A stretch of DNA of 64,000 nucleotides, taken from positions 133,539,125 to 133,603,124 of the forward strand of contig CM063284.1 in assembly GCA_032173965.1 (NCBI GenBank). Reading direction: 5' to 3'. The notes beneath the pieces are model-generated. The model was not told the DNA's origin. It did not search any database and was given only the letters and a program-made list of their open reading frames with translations. The stretch is from Sitta carolinensis (lineage: Eukaryota > Chordata > Aves > Passeriformes > Sittidae). Shown piece by piece: positions 25,135-37,149 of this stretch (position 1 is the stretch's first letter; the number at the start of each line of letters is the position of its first letter). The translations under genes and the position numbers were made by a program.

Positions 25135-26210
25135 TAGATTCTCCTTGAGATGGACCAGCTGACCTTGACAGATACTATGTCTGACTTCTCTTGACAGATT
25201 TCCAATGAAATTCTTCCATAGAGTCTTAGGTGATTCCACTGCTTCACCATGCTCACCACGGATAGCTTTTCTTACTGTCTAACCTAAATCTGTCTTTCAG
25301 TAAGTTGACTTCTCCATTCAGTCTGAGACTCTTCTGCAACACTTCTCAGCTGGAATTTTTTGCTATTTTCCTAATTTAGTGCGAGGCTTTCCTGCAGCTC
25401 ATTCATTTTTATTCTAGATAATTTATGAATATGGTGAACAGAGTATCTCTAGACTGATATCCTGTGAGGCTTCACTGGTGAAAACTTTCCCTTAAAAAAA
25501 CTCTGGCAATTTATTCCTGTTTTTTCTTCTTGTCCTTTCATTAATTAGTTTTCTCATGGATGAATTCTTTCCTATTCCATGGCAGCTGAGATTCTTTAAA
25601 AGCCTGTAATACCAACTGAGCAGCAGGGGTAAATCCCATTTTCTCACTTTCTCTGTGACTATTTGAAAGAATTCTAATATATGTAATAGATGTCAATTCC
25701 CTCTAAAAAAACCCAAAAAACCCCATTCTGACGTCTCCACATTTTATCATAATTTATTCATATACTTGCTAATTTTATTGTGTATTTGAGTTTCTAAAAA
25801 TCTGTCCAATGTGGATGTCAGACTCATTTGTCTGTTCTTCAATTGAAATTCCTTAAACATATTTTGGTATTTTTGCCAACTTTCATACTTCCTATCAATG
25901 AAAGACTGTATTCCAGGTAATAATTATTTTAGACTGGAGATGCTTTACACTAGCTATCATTCCATTTAAATAATTCGTTAGGTTTTTTCGTTGACTCACT
26001 TTATAGCTTCTCTTTCTGAAATATCAGTTCAAAGTATGTCCTCCAGTTTATTCTGCATGAAATACTATTCTAGAGTAAATACCTTCCTAATCACTGTGAA
26101 TATGGACAAAAAAGATCTAATTCAGAAAGACTGTGGCAGTCTCCTATTTATGCCCTGCTTCATGCCTACACTGATCATTTTATTAAAACTATTTTGGTCT
26201 TCCAAAATTC
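25135..26210 (-). mobile_element. Ancient, heavily eroded CR1-type LINE, reverse orientation
   Basis: Scattered blocks read like the reverse complement of CR1 coding and 3' sequence: cttactgtctaacctaaatc near 25275, an aatatggtgaacag block with cctgtgaggcttcactgg near 25430-25480, attctttaaaagcct near 25590, and ggtatttttgccaac near 25867. Their order and spacing fit a single element, but identity is low and the ends are guesses. Confidence 0.45.
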
Positions 26211-27137
26211 ATTCTTATGTCTCTTCTTTTCTGAATAGAACTTCAGTTTCTTGAAGGATGACTTCTAATAACTTCGTATTTTAAATTTTATTTTTTTTGT
26301 ATTTGTAGACAGTTTTTGACGCATTTTATATACATATATGTGTGCGTGTGTATGTAGGTAGGTATGTCTGCTTACACTGTCTGAAATGTTCTTTGGTGGA
26401 TCTGTTTGAGATCTTCATAATATCAAGTTTCAAGCTAAACTCCTGCCTTTTGCTCCGGATTCTGCTCCTAAATTGTGTAGTACAGACCAGTATTAGCAGC
26501 ATGCATCTCAGATGATGGAGAATTGTAAAGAATACTCCTCTTTCAAAGGTCTCAAGGCTGACTACTGCTTACAAGGTTCATGGCCATGAGTAGGAGCTGG
26601 GAGTGGAAATGTTTTGACTGTTGTAAGGGCATTAGATTAGGATTCTCAAAATGTTTGGATGATTTATTCAGTTTTCAGTTTCATTAAAGTGCCTTTAAAT
26701 ATATAGGCATTAGCATTCAGTTCAAGCTGTACAAAAATTATCATTATGTGGGAGTTCCTTCTAGCTCAAACAAATAAAAATGATAATGGTGGCACTTTTG
26801 CTTCTGTACAATTTATTATCTTGGTGAGTGGTGTATTTAGCTAAATGGGGGCTTAAATTTCAAGGGAGTAAAAAGCCTTGAACAGTCATCTTTTATGTTT
26901 ATGAACAGTTTCAGATTGATTAAAACTGAAATAATAAATCGTGAGAGCAAGCAGTAATTGTTCTTAGTAATAAGAGTACCACAGATATATAAAATATACT
27001 CCTTTTTTTTTTTTTTTAAATTATGTACTAATTTATATAGGGAAAAGCACATTGAATAAGTCAGTAGACAGCAGAATGAGGTTTATGCAGGTGAGAAATC
27101 TAAATGCTAAAATTTTTGGAAAAATACAGCCTCCAGG

Positions 27138-27180
27138 TTGATACAACATTGAATACAGTACATTGATACAACAGTGAATA
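27138..27180. repeat. Short imperfect direct duplication, period 25
   Basis: The 18-nt unit ttgatacaacattgaata (27138-27155) recurs at 27163-27180 with two adjacent changes. It is a small local duplication. Confidence 0.8.
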
Positions 27181-28344
27181 TAAATTTTAGCACCTCAGAA
27201 TGACAGTTCACTAAACCAACTTTTCACTAGTATGGAAAGGAAAAAATGCTTGTCTGAAAAATTAACTTAATGCACGCTGAATTGAATACCTTCTTTCAGT
27301 GTATTTTGCAACTTGCTGTCACTTGGAGGCGCTGAAACATCCTTTCTTTGTCTTTGAAAAACAGAAGTAGGAGATTTTCAGTTGTTTTATAGAACCCAAC
27401 AACGACATGGGAAACACATAAAGGTGTATGTAGGGAACTTCTCTCCATTCCCCTGGTTCAGTGCAAGCTTTGCTTTCTAGTTATTTCCCTGGAGCTGTTT
27501 GAATTTAAAAAAAACCCCATCAAGTTCCCTTTGTTAAACGATTCTAACTGCAGGACTTGCAATGTGATCATCTGTATGGAGTTGAAACACAAAATTGTAG
27601 CATGCTTGTGGTAATACATAATCCATTTAATTCTGTAGAGAATTAGCAAGCACCGAAGAGTTAGTTTGTCACAATCAGGTTTTCTGAGTGACTAGGATTT
27701 GGAACAAGCTCCATGATTTGTTATTGCATACAAGTAAGTTGGTCTTTAGGAGAAGTGGTTTGACTTTGAAATTCTCTACAGAAGATGAGTAACACTGCAA
27801 ATATGAGGAAAGGATTCCTCTAAACAGTTTGTATGATTTTTCTTTTCAGGTTAATCCACGTAACACCTGTAAAAACTGATAAGCTGCAACTGTATTCAGA
27901 TCTCTGGAGAACAAGTATCTCTGAAAAAAAAGGAAGTCAGTGGCAAATTATTCCAGAGACTTTCCACTTCTTATTCAGAAGTTGTAAATTCACAATTGAA
28001 GGGTGTAAAAGTTATACTTTCCATTAGGATGAATTTCACATCTCAGTCTCCCCATGGATAGAAAAGAATTTGTATTATTAGATATGTTCAAGACTTCCAA
28101 TATTAAATCTGGTCCTGATTAAATTGGAAAAATATTAATGCTATAGGAACATCTGTGATAGTTAAGAGATCTCTAAATGATGATCATTTAAAAATTATCA
28201 ATCCCCCACATTTTATTTGAGGTGATCAACCTCTTTATTCTTTCGAAAGTTATAACCAAACATATCAGGACTACAGTCCAGTGAGTGTACTTCATACTCC
28301 TTAGTAGCTTTCCCCACTCCATTTCTTATGGAGTTTAGCTGTTA

Positions 28345-28745
28345 AGTGAAGCTGCTGTGATCTGGGATCAGCCTTGGGGAAAAAGCTGTGTGAGGAGGAT
28401 TTGCAATAAGCTCCCTTGGGAGCTCCTGTCTTTGTCTGGGAGCTGCTCAGTGCTCAGCCTTGGTCCCTGCCTCAGCCATGAAGCTGCCTGGATGGTTCCC
28501 TCGCTGAGCCTCATTTACAGGCTTGGCTTCCTGGATTGCCTCAGCTCTGCTCATCACCATGGACCTTGCTGGGGACTTGGATTCTTTGTTGAGCCCAGAT
28601 CCTATCCTTGGGTTCTCCTTGGGTGCATGCTGTGGGACACAGGTCTGCAGGTGGGAGCATGACCTGCCTCATGGTGCCCTTTCTGCCTTCTCCTGGCCCT
28701 GGCCAAGCTGCTGGCCCTGCTTCTGCTGGGACAGTATAGGAGTAG
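28345..28745. mobile_element. GC-rich patch, possibly LTR- or other repeat-derived
   Basis: Some 400 bp of GC-rich DNA with repeated gagctcctg, gctgcctggat and accttgctggggacttgg words interrupts AT-rich intron on both sides. Its composition resembles avian LTR sequences I remember, but I could not place TG...CA ends or a target duplication, so the family and strand are unresolved. The open frames inside (101 and 122 codons) overlap in different phases and look non-coding. Confidence 0.35.
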
Positions 28746-30126
28746 TGCTGTCCCAGTGCTACCCTTCAGCAAAACACTTCTTCAGGCTGTTGCATTTAAT
28801 GCTAAGAGTAAAATCCTTGCACAGCTACAATTTTGAACCATTGCTCCTTTTCCAGTTTGTAAACTTTACTTTAGTTAAGTTTGCAAACTAATGCCTAGCA
28901 GAACCGATATTCAGAATCTTGCATTTCTGTACTGATTCTTTGAATTCTCTTGATTGTTAAAAAAACCCTGGGATTTTAGTACAAGCTTTGGGGATATGAT
29001 CAGTCCCTTCAATTGACTACTGCACAAACTATTTCTGTTATTAATTTTATTTATATGAAATTTATTTACATTTGATAGCTCTTTTGATCTCAATAAACAG
29101 CAAATGAAAGTCTCAATTTCAACAGAGGCTACATATTTGAACTCTTCACTACTTTAAAGCTTTCATAAACCTTAAAGGTTATTATGATCCTGATACAATG
29201 AAGAACTCACAATTTTACCCAGACATATGATTTTAAGCAATTAAAGTGAAAAAGTATAGACTTGAAGAGTAGCTTTGGCTCATGCAGTCAGATGCCAGAC
29301 TAACCTTGTAACAGATCTTTTTAAAAAAGGATAAGGGATAAATGCTGACTCATTCTAATTTTGAGTATAGGATGGAATGCCACTAATTTTCATGGATATA
29401 AGGCCTTTTCCCTTAAAACCACTGTTAAAATATACCTGCATTTTCATGTAGAACAGGACAAATACCACTGTTCTTGGAAAACTGAATTGAATGATTTCTC
29501 TAATGTCTTTGCTCTTGAAATGCCTGACTAGGCTGTCTTTCATATTGTCAGCCATGACATTGCTTGCAGTGTATTGCTATCAACCCAAGAATGTTTGACA
29601 GTGTGTGCAGGGGAAGCTGAGAGGCTGGAGGCATTCCTAGGTGTTTGGTAAAGTGTGATGGCATATCTCGAACTTCAAATATCTTCATATTTTGTAGCTT
29701 GTTTCTGAAAACAGATTCTTCATTCTGGACATTATTCAACATAGGTTGATTTTGTGAATCAAGTCTTGGTAACTGTTATGATCAAAGTATGAATGACAAA
29801 ATTTTTAATTATGCTTACGGATTATAATTCTCTTGGATAGTAGAGTGTATTTCTTCAGAGGTGAGGATGAGAAATCAAGGCTCTAGATGTTTCCATATAA
29901 AATGTCTCTGAACACTACCTTTTTCTTACTGCAGTGGGACAGGAAACTGTGCTAGGAAAGTATGAGACCACCTGGTACTGAACAGAAAAATATGTATGCA
30001 CACAAAGTGATAATGCATGGATATCCTGTGAATTAGATCGCTTCCTATGCTATTTACTCTGTGTATAACTGAGAATACCATTAAAACCTATAGCATCTTT
30101 AAAATACTTTAATCTATATACTTTAG

Positions 30127-30570
30127 GATCATAGAATAAATTGGGTCAGGTGGAACTTGTGGAGGTTTTTCCAGACCAGTCTCCTGCTCCATGAAGGATT
30201 AACTTCAAAGTCAGATGAGGTTTTTAGGACCTTGTGAAACTGAATTGAAAAAACTAACCCCCCTGGAAAACCTCTTTCAATGATTAACAACTCATGTGAT
30301 TTTCTCTTTTCTTACGTGCAATGCAATCCCTTAATTGTTGTATTTTGTTTATTACCTGTGCATCTTCAAGAAAATTCTGTCTTTGTGTTTTCTATAGCTA
30401 AACTTCAAATAATTGAGGGGTGCAAGTTGCTCCTGTCTTCCCACATCTTTCCCTATTGCAGCCTTTTTTAGGCTGAACAAGCCTATCTCCCTCAGCTTCT
30501 CCTTGTACATTGTGTCTTTTATTGCCTGACTGTCTTGTTTGGCCTCTGTTGTATTCTCTCCTGTTTGTTT
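30127..30570 (-). mobile_element. CR1 retrotransposon, 3' part, reverse orientation
   Basis: It starts with gatcatagaat, the reverse complement of the CR1 octamer tail. It continues with a ccagtctcctgctccatg block and, near 30470, aggctgaacaagcctatctc and cctcagcttctcctt, all in the order expected for a reversed CR1 end. The middle (about 30280-30400) is poorly matched and may be an insertion or deletion. Confidence 0.75.
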
Positions 30571-33500
30571 GTAACTTTATAATTGGAGGGAACCTAAGTC
30601 TTCTATAAGAGTTATATGTTATAAAGTTGCCTGTCATAGAGCTATCAGAACAACAAATCTATAAAATTAATTGTCACCCTTTTTTTTGGTAAGCAGCTGT
30701 ATTCCCAGTGCTGCCAATGTTTAACCAAGTGCCTAGATTTAGTCTCTGTATTGGCATGTGAAATTAGAATACCAGATAAAAGTCACCATTCTTCATTCAC
30801 TAAAATAGGGAATATTTCTAGCTGAAAGTAATTAGAATATTTTTTTTCTAAAGTAGGATTCCATTTACAATTTTAGACAGCTGAAAAGACAATTTCTTCA
30901 AGGAAAATAACCAATAGAAATGTTTGTATTTAACGTTGATGAGTATTAAAAAGAAAGTATATGTGTTATAGACCTGGCATGACACGCAGTAAACACCTGT
31001 GACAAACTCTGTCTCCTTGTGCTTTATAGCTCCAGGATTTTAAAGATTTCTTGAGTAGCTAACATGCAGTTTTGCCGTTTGAATGCGCTCTATTTCTCTG
31101 TAGCAAACAAACATTTTTAATTTTACTGAAGTCTTTGCAAGTGCAGAGCATTGATGAGTGTTAATCATTTGCATTACTGGGGTCCAAGGTATGAGCTAAA
31201 TGCTACATCCTTTTGATGAGATGACCCATTTTTTTTGTGAAGATAAATCAGGCATGACTCACAAATTGTTTTTATGAAAATAATTCCCTTTGAGCATTTT
31301 TGTACTTTTTTTGTTATAAGATAGTCTCAATTTCACTGATGAAAGGATCATGAAAAATATTAAAATTACTTATTTTCCACTGTATCTCCTTCACCACTAG
31401 GGAAGAAAAAAGGTATACCTTACTTCCTTTGATATTGATTTGTTTATCTTAATAAAAAATTCTAGTACTTGATTTCAAAATGGAAGTGACTCTATCCTTA
31501 TTTGTGTTTTTTTTTTCCCCCTCCCCCGTCCTTTCTTTCTCGCTTTCGTGGATATGAACTCCAGGAGGACAAAGTGGTTAGAGCCTTTTTTCTGTTTAAA
31601 GTTCTTTTCTTTTATGGTAGACTTATTTCCTGCCCTACATTTGCTCTCATTTACACAGGTGTAATTCCTACTTGAAGGCAAGGGGAATTACTGTCATTAA
31701 AATGAAAGCAATGCTTGGCATAAAAGGCTTAACTGTTTTTTTCAAATAGCTTACTAATAACCTGTGAGTTGTTGTGAACAGTATGCATGATATTCCTCTC
31801 TGTTTGCAGCTTTTGTGAGCATGCCCCTGCCTTTCCTTTGCTTTTGCAATATATGTGCACAGCTTAAACAAGTTAAATGTCATTTGTGTCATAGGTGTTT
31901 CTTTGATAAAATTAATTTGTATTCTTGTAGAAGTGTCATTAAGTGATTGTAATGATTCTTCCACTCTGTATCACTGATATGTATGCTCTCAGCATTTTAG
32001 GTTGCAATTTTTTTTGGCATGGTAGTTCAGTTCTGATTGGCAATGACAATACAATTAGATACCAGTAAATATTAAGAAAGCATATCTGTCCTAAACATTT
32101 AGGAACATGCCAGCAGTGTCATAGAGTTATCCACTAATATAAATTATTTTCTAAACTGGTTTGTAGGCTTTCCTTAAGTATAGTGCACATATTGTATTCA
32201 GCATAATGTTGAAATAATGTTAAACGTTATATATGCCACTGACATTGTTTGTCTTGATAATATTACACATGCAATAAATGCTTTAATATTTTATTTTAGC
32301 AAGGTTTAAAATGGTAGTATAAATCTGAATTTGGGAATAAGCCTGGGCACGTTTCAATATTTTACCAAATTGGTGTATTTTTTTTTTAAATAACAGAATT
32401 GGGAAAACTACATGAACTAGTGTAAAACTGTTCTTCCATCAAACTCTCTGCTGTATTCTAAAAAACTAAAATTACAAAAGCAATTTTCCCTATAATGCTT
32501 GGCAAAGTTCCTGTATGAGATGGAGTAAAGAAATTCTTTATCGTTCGTATACTTTTAGTTAATGTATACAGAGAATGGCTTTTTCTATAATAAAATGTAA
32601 TTTTTTCTTCCTGATAGAAGTGTCAAGGCCCACATTTGACTTGCACAGATGGTTCAGAAAGACTTTGCTTCACACAGGAATTATAAGCCATGTGCTGTTG
32701 TTACCATTTAGGACATCTCTTTAGTAGTGGGCAAGTGGTATTTCAGGTGGGCCATCGACTGGTGCCCTAGTCTGTCAGAGGCTACACAGCTTTCTTTTGG
32801 CCTACCTCAGCAGAGTTTTTCATAGTTAAAAAGCTGTGAAAGTTTGAAAGATGTGAAGTAATAGCAGTTTGTAGAATACACAGCTGACAAATACTGAAAG
32901 CAGATTAAAAAAAGGAACAATTTTCTTCTTGAAGAATGTACCCTTTCTGTATAATCTTGCAAGTAATTGATTCATGCTAACAGTATTTATTCCCACAGTC
33001 CATCCAACAACTGATGTCTGCGATATCATCTATACTGGAGCCATGTCAGATACTGAATTCACCTGGAAAATAAAATTTAAAAAAAAACGTGTGAAGGAGG
33101 TCACAGTAGTAAGGTTATATTATTATCTAGCTTTACTATGTATATGTGTTATGGAGAAAAGAGAGAGGAATTTTCCTAGCTAGTCAACTAGTTAGATTTT
33201 TCCATGAATAAGGACAGTGGCTCAAGTTGCTTTATGTAATGTCAGTTTCTGCTGATTTTGAAATAGATATTTTAGATATTATGAAGGCAGAAAAAACAAT
33301 GAATATAATAAGGCAACTTTTTCTCAACTCTAGACATTATGAAGAAAGAACAGAAGTGGTATTTTTCTTTATATTTTAGTAGTAACTGTACTAAAGCCCT
33401 GGTGTACTGAAAGCAGATGCTATCAAAATAGGTACCTTCAATATAAACAGTATTTTTTTTGTACGCTACAGCATTTACCAGTAGATTAACACACCTAGCG

Positions 33501-33889
33501 AAGCCTTAATATTACTTTTTGTCCTTTATTTTCCAGTGTTATTGTAGAAGGTCTGAATTCCAGTACTTCTTCGGAGGCCTATTCTATATTTTCTAACCAT
33601 AGAATGGCAAGTTCAATAGGAAAAGCTCCTAGATAAAGCTATGGATACTTGGTGGCTGGTGATGGTTTGCTGACCCCATTAAAAAAACATGACTTTGGGA
33701 AATGAGATGTATTCAAACCATCAGGTCTATAAAGAGTAAGATTGCAGGGAAAAGCTGGGACAGCACATGGAGTTGAATAATTGGTACAACCATACAGCAG
33801 TTTACTGGTGCTATTAATGGTGGTGGGGAGTGGAGTTAGATGTGAATCTTGACTGTGTTTTGGTGTTGTACCATTAAACATGCACAGAA

Positions 33890-34402
33890 GGGAACTGGTA
33901 CTTCATGTCCTTGTATTCCACTTGTGAGACCCCACCCAGAGTGCTGCATCCAGCTTTGGGGTCCTCAGCACAGGAAGGACATGGGCCTTGGAGTGAGTCC
34001 AGAGGAGGCCACCAAGATGATCAGAGGAATCAGAGCACCTTTCCTATGAGGAAAGGCTGAGCAATCCCAGGAGGAGACTCTGGGAAGACCTTATAGCAGC
34101 CTTCCAGCACCTAAAGGGGCCCTACAAGGAAGATGAGGACAAACATTTTTAGCAGGGCCTGCTGCAATAGGAAGAGGGGGAATACGGTTTTCAACTGAAA
34201 GAGGGCTGTTTTATATTAGATATGAGAGAAGGTTTTTACAATGTGGGAGGCAAAATGCTGGAACAGGTTGGTGTGAGGGGTGATGGAGTGGCATTCTGAG
34301 CAACCTGATCAAGTTGAAGATTTTCCCGTCCATGGCAGGGGTGTTGGGCTAGATGAGCCTTGAAGGTCCATTCCAGCCCAAAACATTCTAGGGTTCTATG
34401 AT
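33890..34402 (+). mobile_element. CR1 retrotransposon, 3'-end copy
   Basis: It carries gagaccccaccc, gagtgctgcatccagctttg, gggtcctcagcacaggaagg, a tcctatgaggaaaggctgag block, ccttccagcacctaaagggg and the tail ttctagggttctatgat. This is a CR1 subfamily with a longer preserved 3' half than the other copies here. The 5' boundary is approximate. Confidence 0.88.
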
Positions 34403-36237
34403 ATTAATATCACTTCAGAGTTTACAGCACACTGTGCCTCTTCCCACACAGAACTCATGAATGTCTCAGTCCTTCATTAGTCAGGTATATAAAGAAGTAC
34501 TTTTACATAATTAAGACCCCAGTCGGCCAAGAAGGAATAATTAAGTTAAGATTAAAAGAGTTAGATTATATCTGAGAAGGAAGCAGCTGATGTTTTAAAA
34601 TTGAAAAATGGTGCAAATTTTTTTTAACTTCAGCATGTTTTTTCTTTAAGAAACAAAGGTACATTTTAAAAGATTTCCTGCATTTCTGTCACTCATTTTT
34701 AGTCAAAATGTGACTGAGGTAGAGATTTCTTTGAGAAACCAGAGTCAATTGAGGCTGGTAAAAATTAAGTTGATTAAAAAAAATAAAGATACCCAAGATC
34801 ATCTCCCTTTTACTTAGCTTTTGACAATTATATTCCTAATCAAATAACTTTATTGAAATGAGCAACACCATTGGCTAGAATAGTGAAATTTTGTGACTAC
34901 ATTACTGAAAATCATGGAAAGTGTGATTAAAGTCATGAGGACCTAAGAAGTGCAACACAGTTTGGGCAAAAATATATCTTCGTTTTAAATAGTAGGAAAT
35001 GAAAAAATAGTAGAATTTTTAATTTTTTACTGAATGTTAGCCTCAATTTAAATGAAATTATAGACTTTGTACCTTTGCTTGGAGACCACTACTTTAAAGT
35101 AACTACTTTAAAAATAGTTTGTAGACAACAAATTAGTAAGCAACCTCATACATTTCTGGAAAGAGCTAACAAGAGAAAATGTGGTTCCTTCACTTTGCTG
35201 GTCATTGTCTGGCTTTTTAAAGCTGATAAAATTCAAGTGGAGTGTTTTTTCTGGACGTTTGAGGTTTAGATACATTGGTTCATATTTGTTTAGTGTTTGT
35301 TTTCAGGTGACAAGTTTTGTAGTGACATGAAATCAGGAGTGGCATGACCCTCAGAGCTTCTGATACTTTTTTGGTTCATTCATCTCTTTCAGTGGATTCA
35401 GGAACTGTTTTTTAGCTATTTTAAACCGCTACAGATCAAAGCCTTCACCAAAACCGTTTATAATTTTGAACAGGATAAACCTGAGGAGGAATGCAAGGGA
35501 ATTTGCTTTTTGTTCTGTCTTTATTTCCTGTGCAAGGAAATAAAATATTTGGCACTTTCTTTGGAGTAAGTCTTCTACCTTTCTAAGGTTATTAATTTTG
35601 AAATACTTAAGACACAAATAGCTTGTATTTAAAAATCTATTTTGAAGCCTCCACCACTCTTAAGAACTTTTTTTCTAAACCAATTCTATATAAAATTACA
35701 GTAAAAAAGATAGAAAGCAATTATCATAGGGCATTATTCTCCATCTCTTTATTTTACTGCAGTTAAAACTTCCTATTCCCCAGGTTTTTTTCACCATGTT
35801 CCAAAGTAATCAAATTATTAGTTATTTCAGTCAGGAGAGACCTAGGTGTTGATGATAATGCCTTCTGTCACTTTTTGTGAAAATTTCACTGTTAAAAAAA
35901 GAGGGAAAGTTTTTCTCATTTTACTTCTGCCATTCTGAAGAGGTCCTAGGCCCTACCAAGTGCTGTATTATTTCTAAACCATCAGTGTTATAGGTCTGTA
36001 CCTCCACAGTACCTGACAATTTTCTCACCTGGAACTGAACAAATGTGAGAAATATTTGTAGAAGCCATAGGTTGCTTCTTCTACCTCTGCTTTCTTGCTA
36101 TTGGAAAATATCTGGGGAAACTCTTACCCTGTTCTTGAGACTTGTCTCAAGGTGATTTTGTGTCTTATGAAGAAACACACTCAAGAGTCTCATCAAGATT
36201 TTCATGTTTTCATGGTCTGTGTATGCTCTGTGGGTGG

Positions 36238-36284
36238 TTTTTTTTTTTTTGTTTTTTGTTTTTTTTTTTTTTTTTTTTTTTTTT
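36238..36284. repeat. Poly(T) tract, 47 nt with two G
   Basis: A T homopolymer interrupted by G at 36251 and 36258. It produces Phe-only frames that are not coding. Confidence 0.95.
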
Positions 36285-37132
36285 AATAAAGAATTATGCT
36301 AATTTCCTGATCACTGAAATTTGGAAAAAATCTCTTTTTTAGAAAGAAACTCACAAAAACTATACAATATTTCCTGTACTTAGAGTACCTCTGATAAAAG
36401 TCAGATCATTTTCTGAGATACCTCTTTTCTGTGGGAAGCTTAATGATTTTCCTCAGCACTTGAGTATTGTCTTTCAGATTGGGATCTCTAAAAGTCATTC
36501 AGAGAGTTGGCAGCTTAGGTCCTCCTGAATCCACTTGGGCCACTTGTCTGAGCCTGTTCTCTGATCCTGTTTCTCACATATCCATTTGTCTAAGCTGCTC
36601 TCCTTTATCTTACTAAATTCAGACTGCACTCTTGTTTCTTTGATCACTAACAGAAAGCACCTCCAGTAGCAGAAGGTGAACAAACTTCTTAGTTGAAATT
36701 GGATTGCCAAACATATTTCAATACTAGGTTCTCCTTTTGCCTGTCAAAATTATCCTGCAATCAAGGCACATCCTCTCCTCAAAATATGTTACCCAGCTTT
36801 ATTTTCAATGTTTTCAAGACTGTCATGATGTGACATAATAGAATGTAGTCAGTATACATAGGTTTTTAAATCTGCAAGTTGCAGACTTAAACTTGCCCGA
36901 AATCCTGGTGAAGACTATACGTAGTAAATACCTGCTACTAATGGTTAAATTGGCATACAAATGTTTTCTCTAAATTTGATCTCATGTGTTGTTAACTTTT
37001 AAGGCTTTGCTATTATACTAAAATACAATGTCGATTGGCCATCACAGTCAAAGAACAGGGAGATTACACTACACTGTAGTCCATAGTCCAACTTTATATT
37101 CTTTGAGTTGTTGGAGATGTTCGGGGATTTAA

Positions 37133-37149
37133 TTTTTTTTTTTTTTTTT
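37133..37149. repeat. Poly(T) tract, 17 nt
   Basis: A short T homopolymer in the intron. Confidence 0.9.
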
